Shown here in pieces: positions 44,701 through 56,345 of a stretch of 64,000 nt of DNA (positions are counted from its first letter, which is position 1; every line of letters starts with the position of its first letter). Both the position numbers and the translations under genes were made by a program. Location: contig NW_026973729.1 of assembly GCF_035594125.1 (NCBI RefSeq), forward strand, positions 124,001-188,000. The letters are read 5' to 3'. The notes beneath the pieces were generated by a model that was given only the letters and a program-made list of their open reading frames with translations, ran no database searches and was not told where the DNA came from. Source of the DNA: Scylla paramamosain (Eukaryota; Arthropoda; Malacostraca; Decapoda; Portunidae).

Positions 44701-47700
44701 AAAGACACGTTTTCAGTAATTTTGTTTTGGATTCCCATATAGATTGACTTTCTTGGGTTTTATCGTGTTAGTTCCTAACATGCTGAAAAACACTCATAAG
44801 ACAGTTTTCTGGCAAAGACGTTTAATTTCCCCATATAGGTGGCTTTGCATGCACTTTAGGGGTTTGGTACATAACAGTCCGAAAAAAAAAGCTAAATTTA
44901 ACTTTTTTTGATAATGTTCTTATTTCATATAATTTTCTGAACTTTGCCCGAATTTTGGCAACCTGTGAAAATGAATAAGAATGAAAAAAAAATATTGTAT
45001 TTTTTTATTTATTTATTTGTTTTTTCTCAATAAGGAGTGTAATTTGTGGCTATTAGCTTTTCGTACTTAATGAACTTAAAAACACTCATAATGCACGTTT
45101 CTTGTAATGTCCTTTCATTTCCCAAAAATAGGGTTTTTTGCATGTATTTAAGCGTTTTTATTGGTTACATGATCAAAAACACTGAAAATACATGTTTTTG
45201 TTAATGTTATTCTGTTTCACCATAAAGTGTATTTTGCATGCGTTTTAGTGTTTTGGTATATGAGGAGCTCAAAAACACTTAAAGGCAAGTTCTTATTAAA
45301 AATTGGTTTTATTCCAATGTAATGTGATTGCCCTGCTTTTCAGTGCTTCTTTGCCTAACACGCTCAAAAACACTCAAAAGACATTTTTCTGGTAATGTCA
45401 TGTTTTTCCCACATAAAGCTGGTTTCACATGCAATTTGGGGTTTTGGTAACTAAGAATGTAAAAAAAAGCACTCAAAATACACAAATTTAGTAAGATTCT
45501 TCTGTTTCTCAATTAAGAGTGTTGTTCGTGAGTTTCAGCATTTTGGTATCTACGAAACTTCTTCATATACACTAGCTTTTTCATTTTTTGCCTTATGGTT
45601 CTTTTGAACTATAAAACACTCATTATACACTTTTCATGCAATGTCCTTTTCTTTCCCATTATAGAGTGCTTTGCATGAATTTTCGTGTTTTTTTTTTATA
45701 GGTAAAAAGCTCAAAAACACTCAAAATATACCTTTTTGGTAATGTTTTTCTATTTCTTTATACTGGTTTGTTTGCATCCGTGTTAGCGTTTTTCTACGTA
45801 AAACACTGAGAAGACACGTTTCCAGTAATTTTGTTTTGAATTCCCATGTACAGTTAGATCCTTATTATTTATTGTTTTGGTGCCTAACATCCTGAACAAC
45901 ACTCAAAAGAGAGATTTCTGATAAGGTGGTTTAATTTCCTTATATAGGAGGCTTTGCATGCACTTTAGGGTTTGGTATATAAAAAAGCTAAAATTAACTT
46001 TTTTGGTAATATTCTTTTATCATATAATTGCCCTGAATTTTCCCAGAATTTTGGCATTTTGGTACCTATGAACATAAATAAAAACATTTTAAAAATCCTA
46101 TTTTTTTTTTTTATTTATTTATTTATTTTTTCCTTAATAAAGAGTGTTATTTGTGGGATTTACCTTTTTGGTACTTAAGGTTATTAAAAACACTCATAAT
46201 ACACGTTTCTCGTTATGTCCTTTCGTTTCCCAAACATAAGCTTCTTTGCATGTATTTAGGCGTTTTTATAGATAACGTGATCAAAAACACTCAAAATACA
46301 AGGTTTTGCTAATGTTATTCTGTTTCTCCATTATGTGTGTTTTGCAAGCGTTTTAGCAGTTTTGTATAAAAGGATCTCAAAAACACTTAAAGGCAAGTGC
46401 TTGGTAAAAAATGGTTTTATTCCAATATAATGTGATTGTCCTGCTTTTGAGTACTTTATTACCTGTCAGGTTGAAAAACATTCAAAAGATACTTTTCTGG
46501 TAAAGTCATTTTTTTCCCCACAAAATTATTTTCGCATGTAATTTGGGGTTTTTGGTAACTAAGAGTGTGAAAAGCACTCAAAATACACGCATTTAGTAAG
46601 GTTGTTCTGTTTCTTAATTAAGAGTGTTATTCATAAGTTTCAGCATTTTGGTATCTAAGAAATCTCTCCATATACACGAGTTTTTGCGTTGTTTGCTTTG
46701 TGGTTCTTTTGAACTATAAAACTCTCATTATACACTTTTCTTGCAATGTCCTTTTCTTTCCCAATATAGAGTACTTTGCATCAATTTTCGCGTTTTTGTA
46801 GGTAAAAAGCTCAAAAACACTCAAAATATACATTTTTGGTAACGTTTTTCTATTTCTTCTGGTTAGCTTACATCCGTTTTTACGTTTTTCTACGTAAAAC
46901 ACTGAAAAGACACGTTTTTAGTAACTTTGTTTTGGATTCCCATATAGAGTGAGATCCTTATTATTAATAATCGTTTTGGTGCCTAACATGCTAAAAAAAA
47001 AAACACACAAAACAAAGATTTCTGGTAAGGTCGTTTAATTTCCTCATATTGGAGGCTTTTCATGCACTTTAGGGTTTGGTACATAACAGTTCGAAAAAAA
47101 AATCTGAAATTAACTTTTTTGATAATATTCTTTTATCACATAATTGCCCTGAATTTTTCCAGAATTTTGGCATCTCGGTACCTATGAAGATGAATAACAA
47201 AAAAAATCTTATTTATTTTATTTTTTTATTATTTATTTTCTAAATAAAGAGTGTTATTTGCGAGTTTTAGCTTTTTGGTACTTAAGGAACTTATAAAAAC
47301 ATTCATAATACACGTTTCTCGTAATGTCCTTTTTTTTTCCCAAACATAATGTTCTTTGCATGTACTTAAGCGTTTTTGTAGATAACATGATCAAAAACAC
47401 TCAAAATACATGTTTTTGGTAATGTTTTTCTGTTTCTCCATAAAGTTTGTTTTTCATGCGTTTTAGCGGTTTGGTATATAAGGAGTTAAAAACACTTAAA
47501 GGCAAATTCTTCGTACAAATTGGTTTTATTCTCATGTAATGTGATCGTTCTGCTTTTTAGTGCTTTCTTGCATATCACGCTCAAAAACACTCAAAAGACA
47601 CTTTTCTGGGAATATCATTTTTTTCCCAAATGAAGCTAGTTTCGCATGTAATTTGGCATTTTTGTAACTAAGAATGTGAAAAACACTTAAAATACACAAT

Positions 47701-48158
47701 TTGGTAAGGTAGTTCTGTTTAAGGTACTAAGGTAGTTCTGTTCTGTATAAAAGTGTTATTCATGTATTTCAACATTTTGGTATGTAAAAATTTCTCTATA
47801 TACACGAGTTTTTACGTTTATTGCCTTGTAGTTCTTTTAAAACTATAAAACACTCATTATACACGTTTCTCGTAATGTTCTTTTGTTTCCCAAACATAAG
47901 GTTCTTTGCATGTATTTAAGCGTTTTTTTTTAGATAACATGATCAAAAACACTCAAAATACATGTATTTGGTAATTTTTTTCTGTTTCTCCATAAAATAT
48001 ATTTTGCATGCGTTTTAGCGTTTTATTATGTAAGGAGCTCAAAAACATTTAAAGGCCAGTTCTTGGTAAAATTTGGTTTTATTCCCATGTAATGTGATTG
48101 CCCTGGCTTTTTAGTGCTTTATTGCGTAACACGCTCAAAAACACTGAAAAGACATGCA
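41741..48158 (+). repeat. HOR satellite array, forward block
   Basis: Forward HORs with H2 boxes near 42139, 43051, 44103, 44957, 46052 and 47167. Immediately after J1 the A subunit is cut short (GGCAAGTTCTTTTTTTATG) and runs into E. The copy at ~43.92 kb is the short F/G haplotype; the copy at ~42.76 kb carries the D2 hairpin insertion. Part of D is lost near 44590, and a ~25-bp local duplication lies near 47705-47745. It ends in forward B at J2 (~48158). Confidence 0.87.
42758..42781 (+). repeat. D2 hairpin insertion, 8-bp stem
   Basis: TGTGGTTC, TTGT loop, GAACCACA, with the outer two stem bases mismatched. Same insertion as at 16301 and 29689. Confidence 0.72.
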
Positions 48159-48452
48159 AAGCCTCCCATATGAGGAGATTAAAGACATTACCAGAAATCT
48201 GTCTTTTGAGTGTTTTTCAGCATGTTAGGCACCAAAACGATAAATAATAAGGAACTCACTCTATGTGGGAATCCAAAAGAAAATTACTGAAAACGTGTCT
48301 TCTCAGTGTTTTACGTAGAAAACATTGCGAGAAAAATGTAAAATGAATGTTTTATAATTCAAAAAATCCACAAGGCAAAAAACGCAAAAACTCGTGTAAA
48401 TGCTGAAACTCATGAATAACACTCTTAATTGAGAAACAGAGCAAACTTATTA
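48159..48452 (-). repeat. Inverted satellite segment, shortened
   Basis: Reverse G, part of F, then a jump to reverse D2, D1 and C (E is missing, junction near 48320). The left edge is J2 (GACATGCAAAGCCTCC) and the right edge is J1 (AAATGCGTGTCAAAAACACT). Same inversion as 41278-41740 with an extra internal deletion of about 170 bp. Confidence 0.82.
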
Positions 48453-51400
48453 AATGCGTGTCAAAAACACTAAAAGGCAATTTCTTCGTAAAAGTTGGTT
48501 TTATTCCCATATAATGTGATTGCTCTGCTTTTTAGTGCTTTATTGTCTAACACACTCAAAAACACTCAAAGACACTTTTCTGGTAATGTCATTTTTTTCC
48601 CACATAAAGCTAGTTTCGCATGGAATTTGGGGTTTTGGTAACTAAGAATGTAAAAAAACACTCAAAATACACGCATTTAGTAAGGTTGTTCTGTTTCTTG
48701 ATTAAGAATGTTATTCATGAGTTTCAGTATTTTGGTATCTTAGAAAATTCTCCATACAGTTGAATTTTTTCGTTTTTTGCCTTGTGATTGTGGTGAACTA
48801 TAAAACACTCATTATACACGTTTCTCATTATGTCCTTTTTTTTTCCTTATACAGAGTGCTTTGCATCCATTTTCGAGTTTCTTTTTATGTAACAAACTCA
48901 AAAACACACAAAATATACTTTTTTTGGTAATGTTATTCTATTCCTTCATATTGGTTGGTTTTCCTCCGTTTTAGCGTTTTTCTACGTAAATCTTTTAAAA
49001 GACACGTTTCCAGTAATTTTGTTTTGGATTTCCATATAGAGTGACTTTCATATTATTTACCGTTTTGGTGCCTAACATGCTTTTTGATGCCTTTTGCTTC
49101 CCAATATAGAGTGCTTTCCATCCATTTTCGCGTTTTTTGTAGGCAACAATTTCAAAAACACTCAAAATATACCTTTTTGTTAATGTTATTCTATTTCTTC
49201 ATTTTGATTTCTTGCAATGTCCTTTTCTTTCCCAATATAGAGTGCTTTGCATCAATTTTGGCGTTTTTTGTAGGTAACATGCTCAAAAACACTCAAAATA
49301 TACGTTTTTAGTAACGTTTTTCTATTTCTTGATATTGGTTGCTTTGCATCCGTTTTAGAGTTTTTCTACGTAAAACACTGAGAAGACACGTTTTCAGTAG
49401 CTTTTTTTTGGATTCCCATATAGGGTGAGTTCTTTATTATTTATCGTTTCGGTGCCTAACATGCTAAAAAACACTCAAAACACATATTTCTTGTAAGGTC
49501 GTTTAATTTCCTCATATAGGAGTCTTTGCATGCAGTTTAAGGTTTGGTACATAACAGTCCGATAAAAAAAACGGAAATTAACTTTTTTGATAATACTCAT
49601 TTATCATATGATTGCCGTGAATTTTCCCAGAATTTTGGCATCTCGGTACCTATGAATATGAATATAAAAAAAAAATTCCTATTTTTTTATATTTTTGTTT
49701 TTTATTTTCTAAATAAAGAGTGTTATTGGTCGGTTCTAGCTTTTTGGTACTTAAGTTCCTTAAGTTCCAAAAAAAAAATGCTCAAAAATACTTAAAAGAC
49801 ACTTTTTCTGGTAATGTCATTTTTTCTCACATAAAGGTGGTTTCGCATGCAATTTGGGGTTTTGGTAACTAAGAAAAGCACTCAAAATACACGCATTTAG
49901 TAAGGTTGTTCTGTTTCTCAATTAAGAGTGTTATTCATAAGTTTCAGCATTTTGGTATCTAGGAACTTTCTCCATACACACGAGTTTTTGTGTTTTTAGT
50001 CTTTTGGTTCTTTTGAACTATAAAAACTCATTATACACTTTTCTTGCAAAGTCACATGTCATGTGATTCCCCTGCTTTTTAGTGCTTTATTGCCTAACAC
50101 GCTCAAAAACACTCAAAAGACACTTCTCTGGTAATATCATTTTTTTTCCCATATAAAGCTAGTTTTGCATGGAAGTTGGGGTTTTGCTAAGAATGTGAAA
50201 AAAAACTCAAAACACAGGGTAAGTAATTTTTCTTAATTAAAAGTGTTATTCATGAGTTTGAGCATTTTGGTATGTAAGGAACTTTTCTAATACACACATT
50301 TGGTAAGGTATTTCTGTTTCAAAATTAAAAGTGTTATTGATGAGTTTTAGCTTTTTGGTATGTAAGAACTTCTTTATGTACACGAGTTTTTGAGTATTTT
50401 ACCTTGTGGTTCTTGTCAAACTATAAAACACTCATACACGTTTCTCGTAATGTCCTCTTCTTTGCCATTATAAAGTGCTTTCTATCCATTTTTGCATTTT
50501 TTGTAGGTAACAAGCTCAAAAACACATAAAAATATATCTTTTTTGTAATGTTATTCTATTTCTTCATATTGGTTGGTTTGCATCCGTTTTAGCGTTTTTC
50601 TACGTAAATCACTGAAAAGACACGTTTTAAATAATATTGTTCAGATTGCTGAAAAACACTCAAAAGACAGGTTTCTGGTAAAGTCGTTAAATTTCCCCAT
50701 ATAGGTGGATTTGCATGCACTTCAGAGTTTGTACATAACCGGAAAAAAGCTAAAATTATTTTTTTAATAATGATTTTTTTTTACAAAATTTCCATGAATT
50801 TTGCCAGAATTTTCGCATCTTGGTACCTATGAAGATGGTACTTAAGGACCTTAAAAACACTCATAATACATGATTTTCGTAATGCCCTTTCATTTTCCAA
50901 ACATAGGGTTCTTTGCATGTATTTAGGCATTTTTATAGGTAACATGATCAAAAACACTGAAAATACATGTTTCTGGTAATGTTATTCTGTTTCTCCATAA
51001 AGGGTGTTTTGCAAGCGTTTTAGCGTTTTGGTATGTAAGAAGCTCAAAAACACGTAAAGGCAGGTTCTTGGTAAAAGTTGGTTTTATTCCCATGTAATGT
51101 GATTGCCCTTCTTTTTAGAGCCTTAGTGCCTATCACGCTCAAAAACACTCAAAAGACACGTTTTTGGTAATGTCATTTTTTTCCCACATAAAGCTAGTTT
51201 CGCATGCAATTTTTGGTTTTGGTAACTAAGAATGTGAAAAGCACTCAAAATACATGCATTTCGTAAGGTTTATCTGTATTCTTAATTAAGAGTGTTATTT
51301 CTGAGTTTCACCATTTTGGTATCTAAGGAACTTCTCCATATACACCGAGTTTTGCGATTTTTGCCTTGTGGCTGTTGTGAAACTATGAAACACTCATTAT

Positions 51401-54400
51401 ACACGTTTCTCGTAATGGCCTTTTGTATCCCAATATAGAGTGCTTTCCATCCATTTTCGCGTTTTTTGTAGATAAGAAACTCAAAAACACTGAAAATATA
51501 CCTTTTTTGGTAATGTTATTCTGTTTCTTCATATTCGTTGGTTTGCATCCGTTTTAGCGTTTTTCTACGTAAAACACTGAAAAGACACTTTTTCAGTAAT
51601 TTTGTGATGGATTCCCATATTGAGTGACTTCCATATTATATATCGTTTTGGTGCCTAACATGCTGAAAAACAGTCAAAAGACAGGTTTCTCGTAAAGTCT
51701 TTTAATTTCCTCATATAGGTGGCTTTGCATGCACTTTAGGGTTTGGTACATAACAGTCCGAAAAAAAAAGCTAAAATTAATTTTTTTTTCATAATTTTCT
51801 TTTTTTACATAATTTTCCAGAATTTTCCCAGAATTTTGGCATCTTGGTACTTAAGAAGATGAATAACAAAAAAAAAATTCCTATCTTTTTATTCATTAAT
51901 TTATTTATTTTTTCTATAAACAGTGTTATTTATGGGTTTTAGCTAAATGGTACTTAAAGAACTTAAAAATAATGGTAATACATGTTTCTCGAAATGCCCT
52001 TTAATTTCTCAAACATAAGGTTCTTTGTATGTATTTAAGAGTTTTTACAGGTAACATGATAAAAAACACTAAAAATACGTGTTTCTGGTAATGTTATTCT
52101 CTTTCTCCATAAAGGGTGTTTTGCATTCGTTTTAGCGTTTTGTAATATAAGGAGCTCAAAAACACTTAAAAGCAAGTTGTTAGTAAAAGTTAGTTTTATT
52201 CCCAGGTAATGTGATTGCCCTGCTTTTTGGTGCTTTATTGCCTATCATGCTAAAAAAAAAAAAAAAAAACATTTAAAAGACACTTTTCTGGTAATGTCAT
52301 TTTTTTCCCATATATAGCTACTTTCACGTAAAATTTGGGGTTTTGGTAACTAAGAATGTGAAAAACACTCAAAATACACGCATTTGGTGAGGTTGTTCTG
52401 TTTCTCAATTTAGAGTGTTATTCAGGAGTTTCAGCATTTTGGTATCTAAGAAACTTCTCCATATATATGAGTTTTTGCGTTTTTTGCCTTGTGATTCTTG
52501 AGAATCTATAAAACACTCATTATACACGTCTCTCGTAATGTCCTTTTGTTAACCAATAGAGAAAGAGAAAAAACCACAAAAGACAGGTTTTTCGTAAAGT
52601 CGTTTAATTTCCCCATATAGTTGGCTTTGCATGTACTTCATGGTTTGGTACATAACAGTCCGAAAAAAAAGCTAAAACTAACTTTTTCGATAATGTTCTT
52701 TTTGCACATAATTTCCCTGAATTTTGCCAGAATTTTGGCATCTCAGTACCTATGAAGAGGAAGAACAAAAAAAAAAAGAATCCTATTTTTTTATTATTTC
52801 TTTATTTTTTCTCTATAAAGAGGTTTTAGCTTTTTGGTACTTATGGAACTTAAAAACACATAATACACGTTTCTCATAATTTCCTTTCGTTTCCCAGACA
52901 TAGGGTTCTTTGCATGTATTTAAGCGTTTTAAGAGGTAACATGATCAAAAACACTCAAAATAAATATTTTTTGTAATGTTAATCTGTTTCTCCATAAAGG
53001 GTGTTTTTGCATGTGTTTTAGCGTTTTGGTATAAAAGGAGTTAAAAAACACTTAAAAGTTGGTTTTATTCCCATGTAATGTGATTGCCCTCCTTTTTAGT
53101 GCTTTGTTGCCTAACTCTCTCAAAAACCCTCAAAAGATACTTTTCTGGTTATGTCATTTTTTTCCCACATAAAGCTAGTTTCGCATGCAATTTGGTGTTC
53201 TAATAACTAAGAATGTGAAAAACACTCAAAATACACGCATTTAGTAATGTTATTCTATTTCTTAATTAAGAGTGTTATTCTGGAGTTTCAGCATTTTGGT
53301 ATCTAAGAAACTTCTCCATATACACTAGTTTTTGCGTTTTTTGATTCGTGGTTCTTGTGAAACTATAAAATACTCATTATACACGTTTCTCGTAATGTCT
53401 TTTTATTTCCCAATATAGAGTGCTTTGCATCCATTTTCACGTTTTTTTTTTTTTTTTTGTTGGTCACAAGCTCAAAAATACTTAAAATATACCTTTTTGG
53501 TAATGTTATTCTATTTCTTCATATTGGTCTGTTTGCATCCGTTTTAGCGTTTTTTTACGTAAAACACTGAAAAGACACGTTTCAGTAATTTTGTTTTGGA
53601 TTCCCATATAGAGTGACTGCCATATTATTTATCGTTTTGGTACCTAATATGCTGAAAAACATTCCAAAGACAGTTTGTAAAGTCGTTTAATTTCCCCATA
53701 TAGATGGCTTTGCATGCACTTTAGGGTTTGGTACATAACAGTCCGAAAAAAAAAAGCTAAAATTAACTTTTTCGATAATGTTCTTTTATCCAAATAATTT
53801 CCCTGAATTTTAACAGAATTTTGGCATCTCGGTACCTCTGAAGTTAAATAACAAAAAAAAAAATATTATTTTCCTTTATTTTATTTATTTATTTTTAATT
53901 ATTGTTTTTTTTTTTTTTGTTTCTTCATAAAGAGTGTTATTTGTGGGTTTTAGCTTTTTGGTATTTAAGTAACTTAAAAACACTTATAATACATGTTTCT
54001 CGTAATGTCCTTTCGTTTCCCAAACATAGGATTCTTTGCATGTACTTAAGCGTTTTTATAGGTAACATGATCAAAATACTCAAGATACATGTTTTTTGTA
54101 ATGTTTTTGTTTTTCTCCATAAAGGATTTTTTGCATTCGTTTTAGCGTTTTGGTATGTAATGATCTCAAAAATATTTAACGGCAAGTTCTTGGTAAAAGT
54201 TTTTTTTATTCACATGTAATGTGATTGCCCTTCTTTTAAGTACTTTATTGCCTAACACGCTCATAAACACACAAAAAAAAAATTCTGGCAATATAATTTT
54301 TTCCCCACATAAACCTAGTTTCGCATGCAATTTCGTGTTTTGGTGATAAAGAATGTGAAAAACACTCAAAATACACGCATTTGGTAAGGTTGTTCTGTAT

Positions 54401-55594
54401 CTCAATCGAGAGTGTTATTGATGAGTTTCAGCATTTTGGTATCTAAGAAACTTTTGCCTTGTAGTTGTTGTGAAACTATAAAACACTCATTATACAGGTT
54501 TCTCGTAATGTCCTTTTGTTTCCCAATATAGAGTGCTTTGCATCCATTTTCGCATTTTTTGTAGGTAACAGGCTCAAAAACACTCAAAATATACCTTTTT
54601 GGCAATGTTATTGTATTTCTTCATATTGGTTTGTTTGCATCCGTTTTAGCGTGTTTCTACGTAAAACACTGAAAAGACAAGTGTTAAGTGATTTTGTTTT
54701 GAATTCCCATATAGAGTGACCCATATTATTTATTGTTTTGGTGCTTAACATGCTGAAAAACACTTAAAAGACAGGTTTCTGGTAAAGTCGTTTAATTTCC
54801 TATAGAGGTGGCTTTGCATGCAATTTAGGTTTTGGTACATAACTGTCCGAAAAAAAAAGCTAAAATTAACTTTTTTTGATAATGTTCTTTTTTCCATATA
54901 ATTTCCCTGAATTTTGCCAGAATTTTGGCATCTCGGTACCTATGAAGAAGAAAAACAAAAAAAAGGAAAATTCTTTTTTTTTTCTCTATAAAGAGTGTTA
55001 TTTGTGGATTTTAGCTTTTTGGTGCTTAAGGAATTTAATAATATTCATAATACACGTTTTACGTAATGTCCTTTCGTTTCCCAAACATAGGGTTCTTTCC
55101 ATGTATTTAAGCGTTTTTATAGGTAACATGATCAAAAACACTCAAAATACATGTTTTTGGGAATGTTATTCCGTTTCTTCATAAAGGGTGTTTTGCATGC
55201 GTTTTAGTGTGTTAGTATGTTAGGAGCTCAAAAATACTTAAAGGCAAATTCTTGGTAAAAGTTGGTTTTATTCCCATGTAATGTGATTGCCTTGCTTTTT
55301 AGTGCTTTATTGCCTAACATGCTCAAAAACACTCAAAAGACATTTTACTGGAAATGTCTTTTTTTTTTTCTTTCCACATAAAGCTAGTTTCGTATGCAAT
55401 TTGGGGTTTTGGTAACCAAGAATGTGAAAACACTCAAAATACACGCATTTGGTAAGGTTGTTCTGTTTCTCAATTAAGAGTGTTATTCATGAGTTTCAGG
55501 GTTTTGGTATCTAAAAATCTCAAAAAACACTTATAATGCACGTTTCTCGTAATGTCCCTTTTTTTCCTCATTTAGGGTGCTTTGCATGCATCCT
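48453..55594 (+). repeat. HOR satellite array, forward block up to the LINE fragment
   Basis: Forward HORs with H2 boxes near 49637, 50815, 51837, 52738, 53822 and 54926. Rearrangements: ~49080-49210, G jumps to D2-E and D2-E is partly repeated; ~49770, I jumps to B; ~50055, D2 jumps to the A/B border; ~50835, H2 joins I at GATGGTACTTAAGG; ~52565, D2 jumps to G; ~54455, D1 is shortened. The segment 49550-53690 matches 1-5470. The final ~90 bp are an unsplit D monomer like the one before the AT tract. Confidence 0.87.
49550..53690 (+). repeat. Segmental duplicate of 1-5470
   Basis: Linked rare variants run in the same order as in the first 5.5 kb: AACGGAAATTAACTTTTTTG, the D variant TTTCAAAATTAAAAGTG, CACCGAGTTTTGCGATTTTT with GTGGCTGTTGTG in D, and GAGAATCTATAAAACAC with GTTAACCAATAGAGA. 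This copy is about 1.3 kb shorter because of internal deletions. Confidence 0.75.
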
Positions 55595-56345
55595 AAATTT
55601 ACTAACAACACTACTAATTCCACTATCCAAGTCATTGACATATATCACAAACAACATCGGCCCTAATACTAATAATCCCTTTGTCACCCCACTAATTACT
55701 TGACCCCACTCGGATTTAGAGCCGTTTATTACAACACTCTGTCGCCTGCCGCTTGGCCATGACGTTATCCAGATTACTTATAACCTTTTTCCAATTCTTA
55801 AATACTGTGGAATATATTTCATCTGGTACTGGTGACTTGAACTTTTCAGCTTATCTATCTCCTGCTCCACTATCTCTTTAGTTATGGTAATATCTGTCAG
55901 CTTCTGATTTTCTTCTACTCTAAATATCTTGTCACTATTCGGCAAATCCTGCATGTTTTCCTGGGCAAAGACAGTTAAAAAATACTTTTTCACAATATTA
56001 CTAATCTCCTCCCAACAACTAAGCAGGTCCTATTCTGCTGTCTTTAAGGAACTATTGTTTCTCTATTCTTCGTCTTATATGCCTGATAAAATCCCTTGGG
56101 GTCCATCTTCGCTTGGCTGGCTACCTTTAATGCTTAACTATTTTTAGCTTTCCTTGTTAAACTCCTGACTTTTCTAATGCATTGTATTATGGCCTTAAAA
56201 CCACTTTCCCTGTCTTTAATCTCATATATACTTCTCTTTCGCCCTATGTAATGTTTTAACCTCTGTCATCCATTTAGGATCATTTTTCTGCGATCTTATT
56301 CTTGTGTAAGGGATATTCCCTAACTGTCCTGAATGTAATTTATCA
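55595..56345 (-). mobile_element. Decayed CR1-like LINE reverse transcriptase fragment
   Basis: The only substantial non-satellite sequence. On the - strand, pieces of a non-LTR reverse transcriptase appear in order: KNDPKWMTE (~56310-56250), DPKGFYQAYKTKNRE (56103-56059), KKYFLTVFAQENM then KLTDITITKEIVEQEIDKL (~55993-55855), KSPVPDEIY after a frameshift (~55838-55812), SGRRQSVVINGSKSEW (~55754-55707), and VLGPMLFVIYVNDLDSG (~55670-55620). These match the linker, the fingers region and the VPQGSVLGP/LFVIYVNDL part of CR1-type LINE ORF2. Stops and frameshifts are frequent. The part between KNWKK (~55785) and WPSG (55759) is missing, which would hold the first catalytic block. The copy ends at SKF (~55595), just before the catalytic FADD motif. 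It cannot make an active enzyme. Assignment to CR1 is from motif recall. Confidence 0.85.
55778..55993 (-). pseudogene. Open fragment of the LINE reverse transcriptase
   Basis: A 71-codon open stretch, the longest readable part of the LINE copy. The first ~47 codons align to the region upstream of the palm domain (YFLTVFAQENM, KLTDITITKEIVEQEIDKL). After about codon 48 the frame is shifted, and the true continuation (KSPVPDEIYSTVFKNWKK) is in another frame. There is no plausible promoter or authentic start: the apparent first codon is GTG in the middle of the domain. A relic, not a gene. Confidence 0.8.

Noticed and set aside
53902..54219. Recurring open frames of ~60-140 codons encoding similar hydrophobic, Phe/Leu/Lys-rich peptides (also at 8654, 21033, 27419, 33554, 43015, 59619, 62306 and others)
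   Set aside because: They are the same satellite subunits (H2, I, J) read in one frame. Subunits near 96 bp keep frame across monomers, and the complementary strand is often open too (for example 8654-8936 on both strands). Coding-type constraint, ribosome-binding or splice signals are not visible, and most copies are broken by stops.
55929..56147. Open frame on the + strand inside the LINE fragment
   Set aside because: It lies antisense to clear reverse transcriptase motifs on the - strand and has no recognisable similarity of its own.
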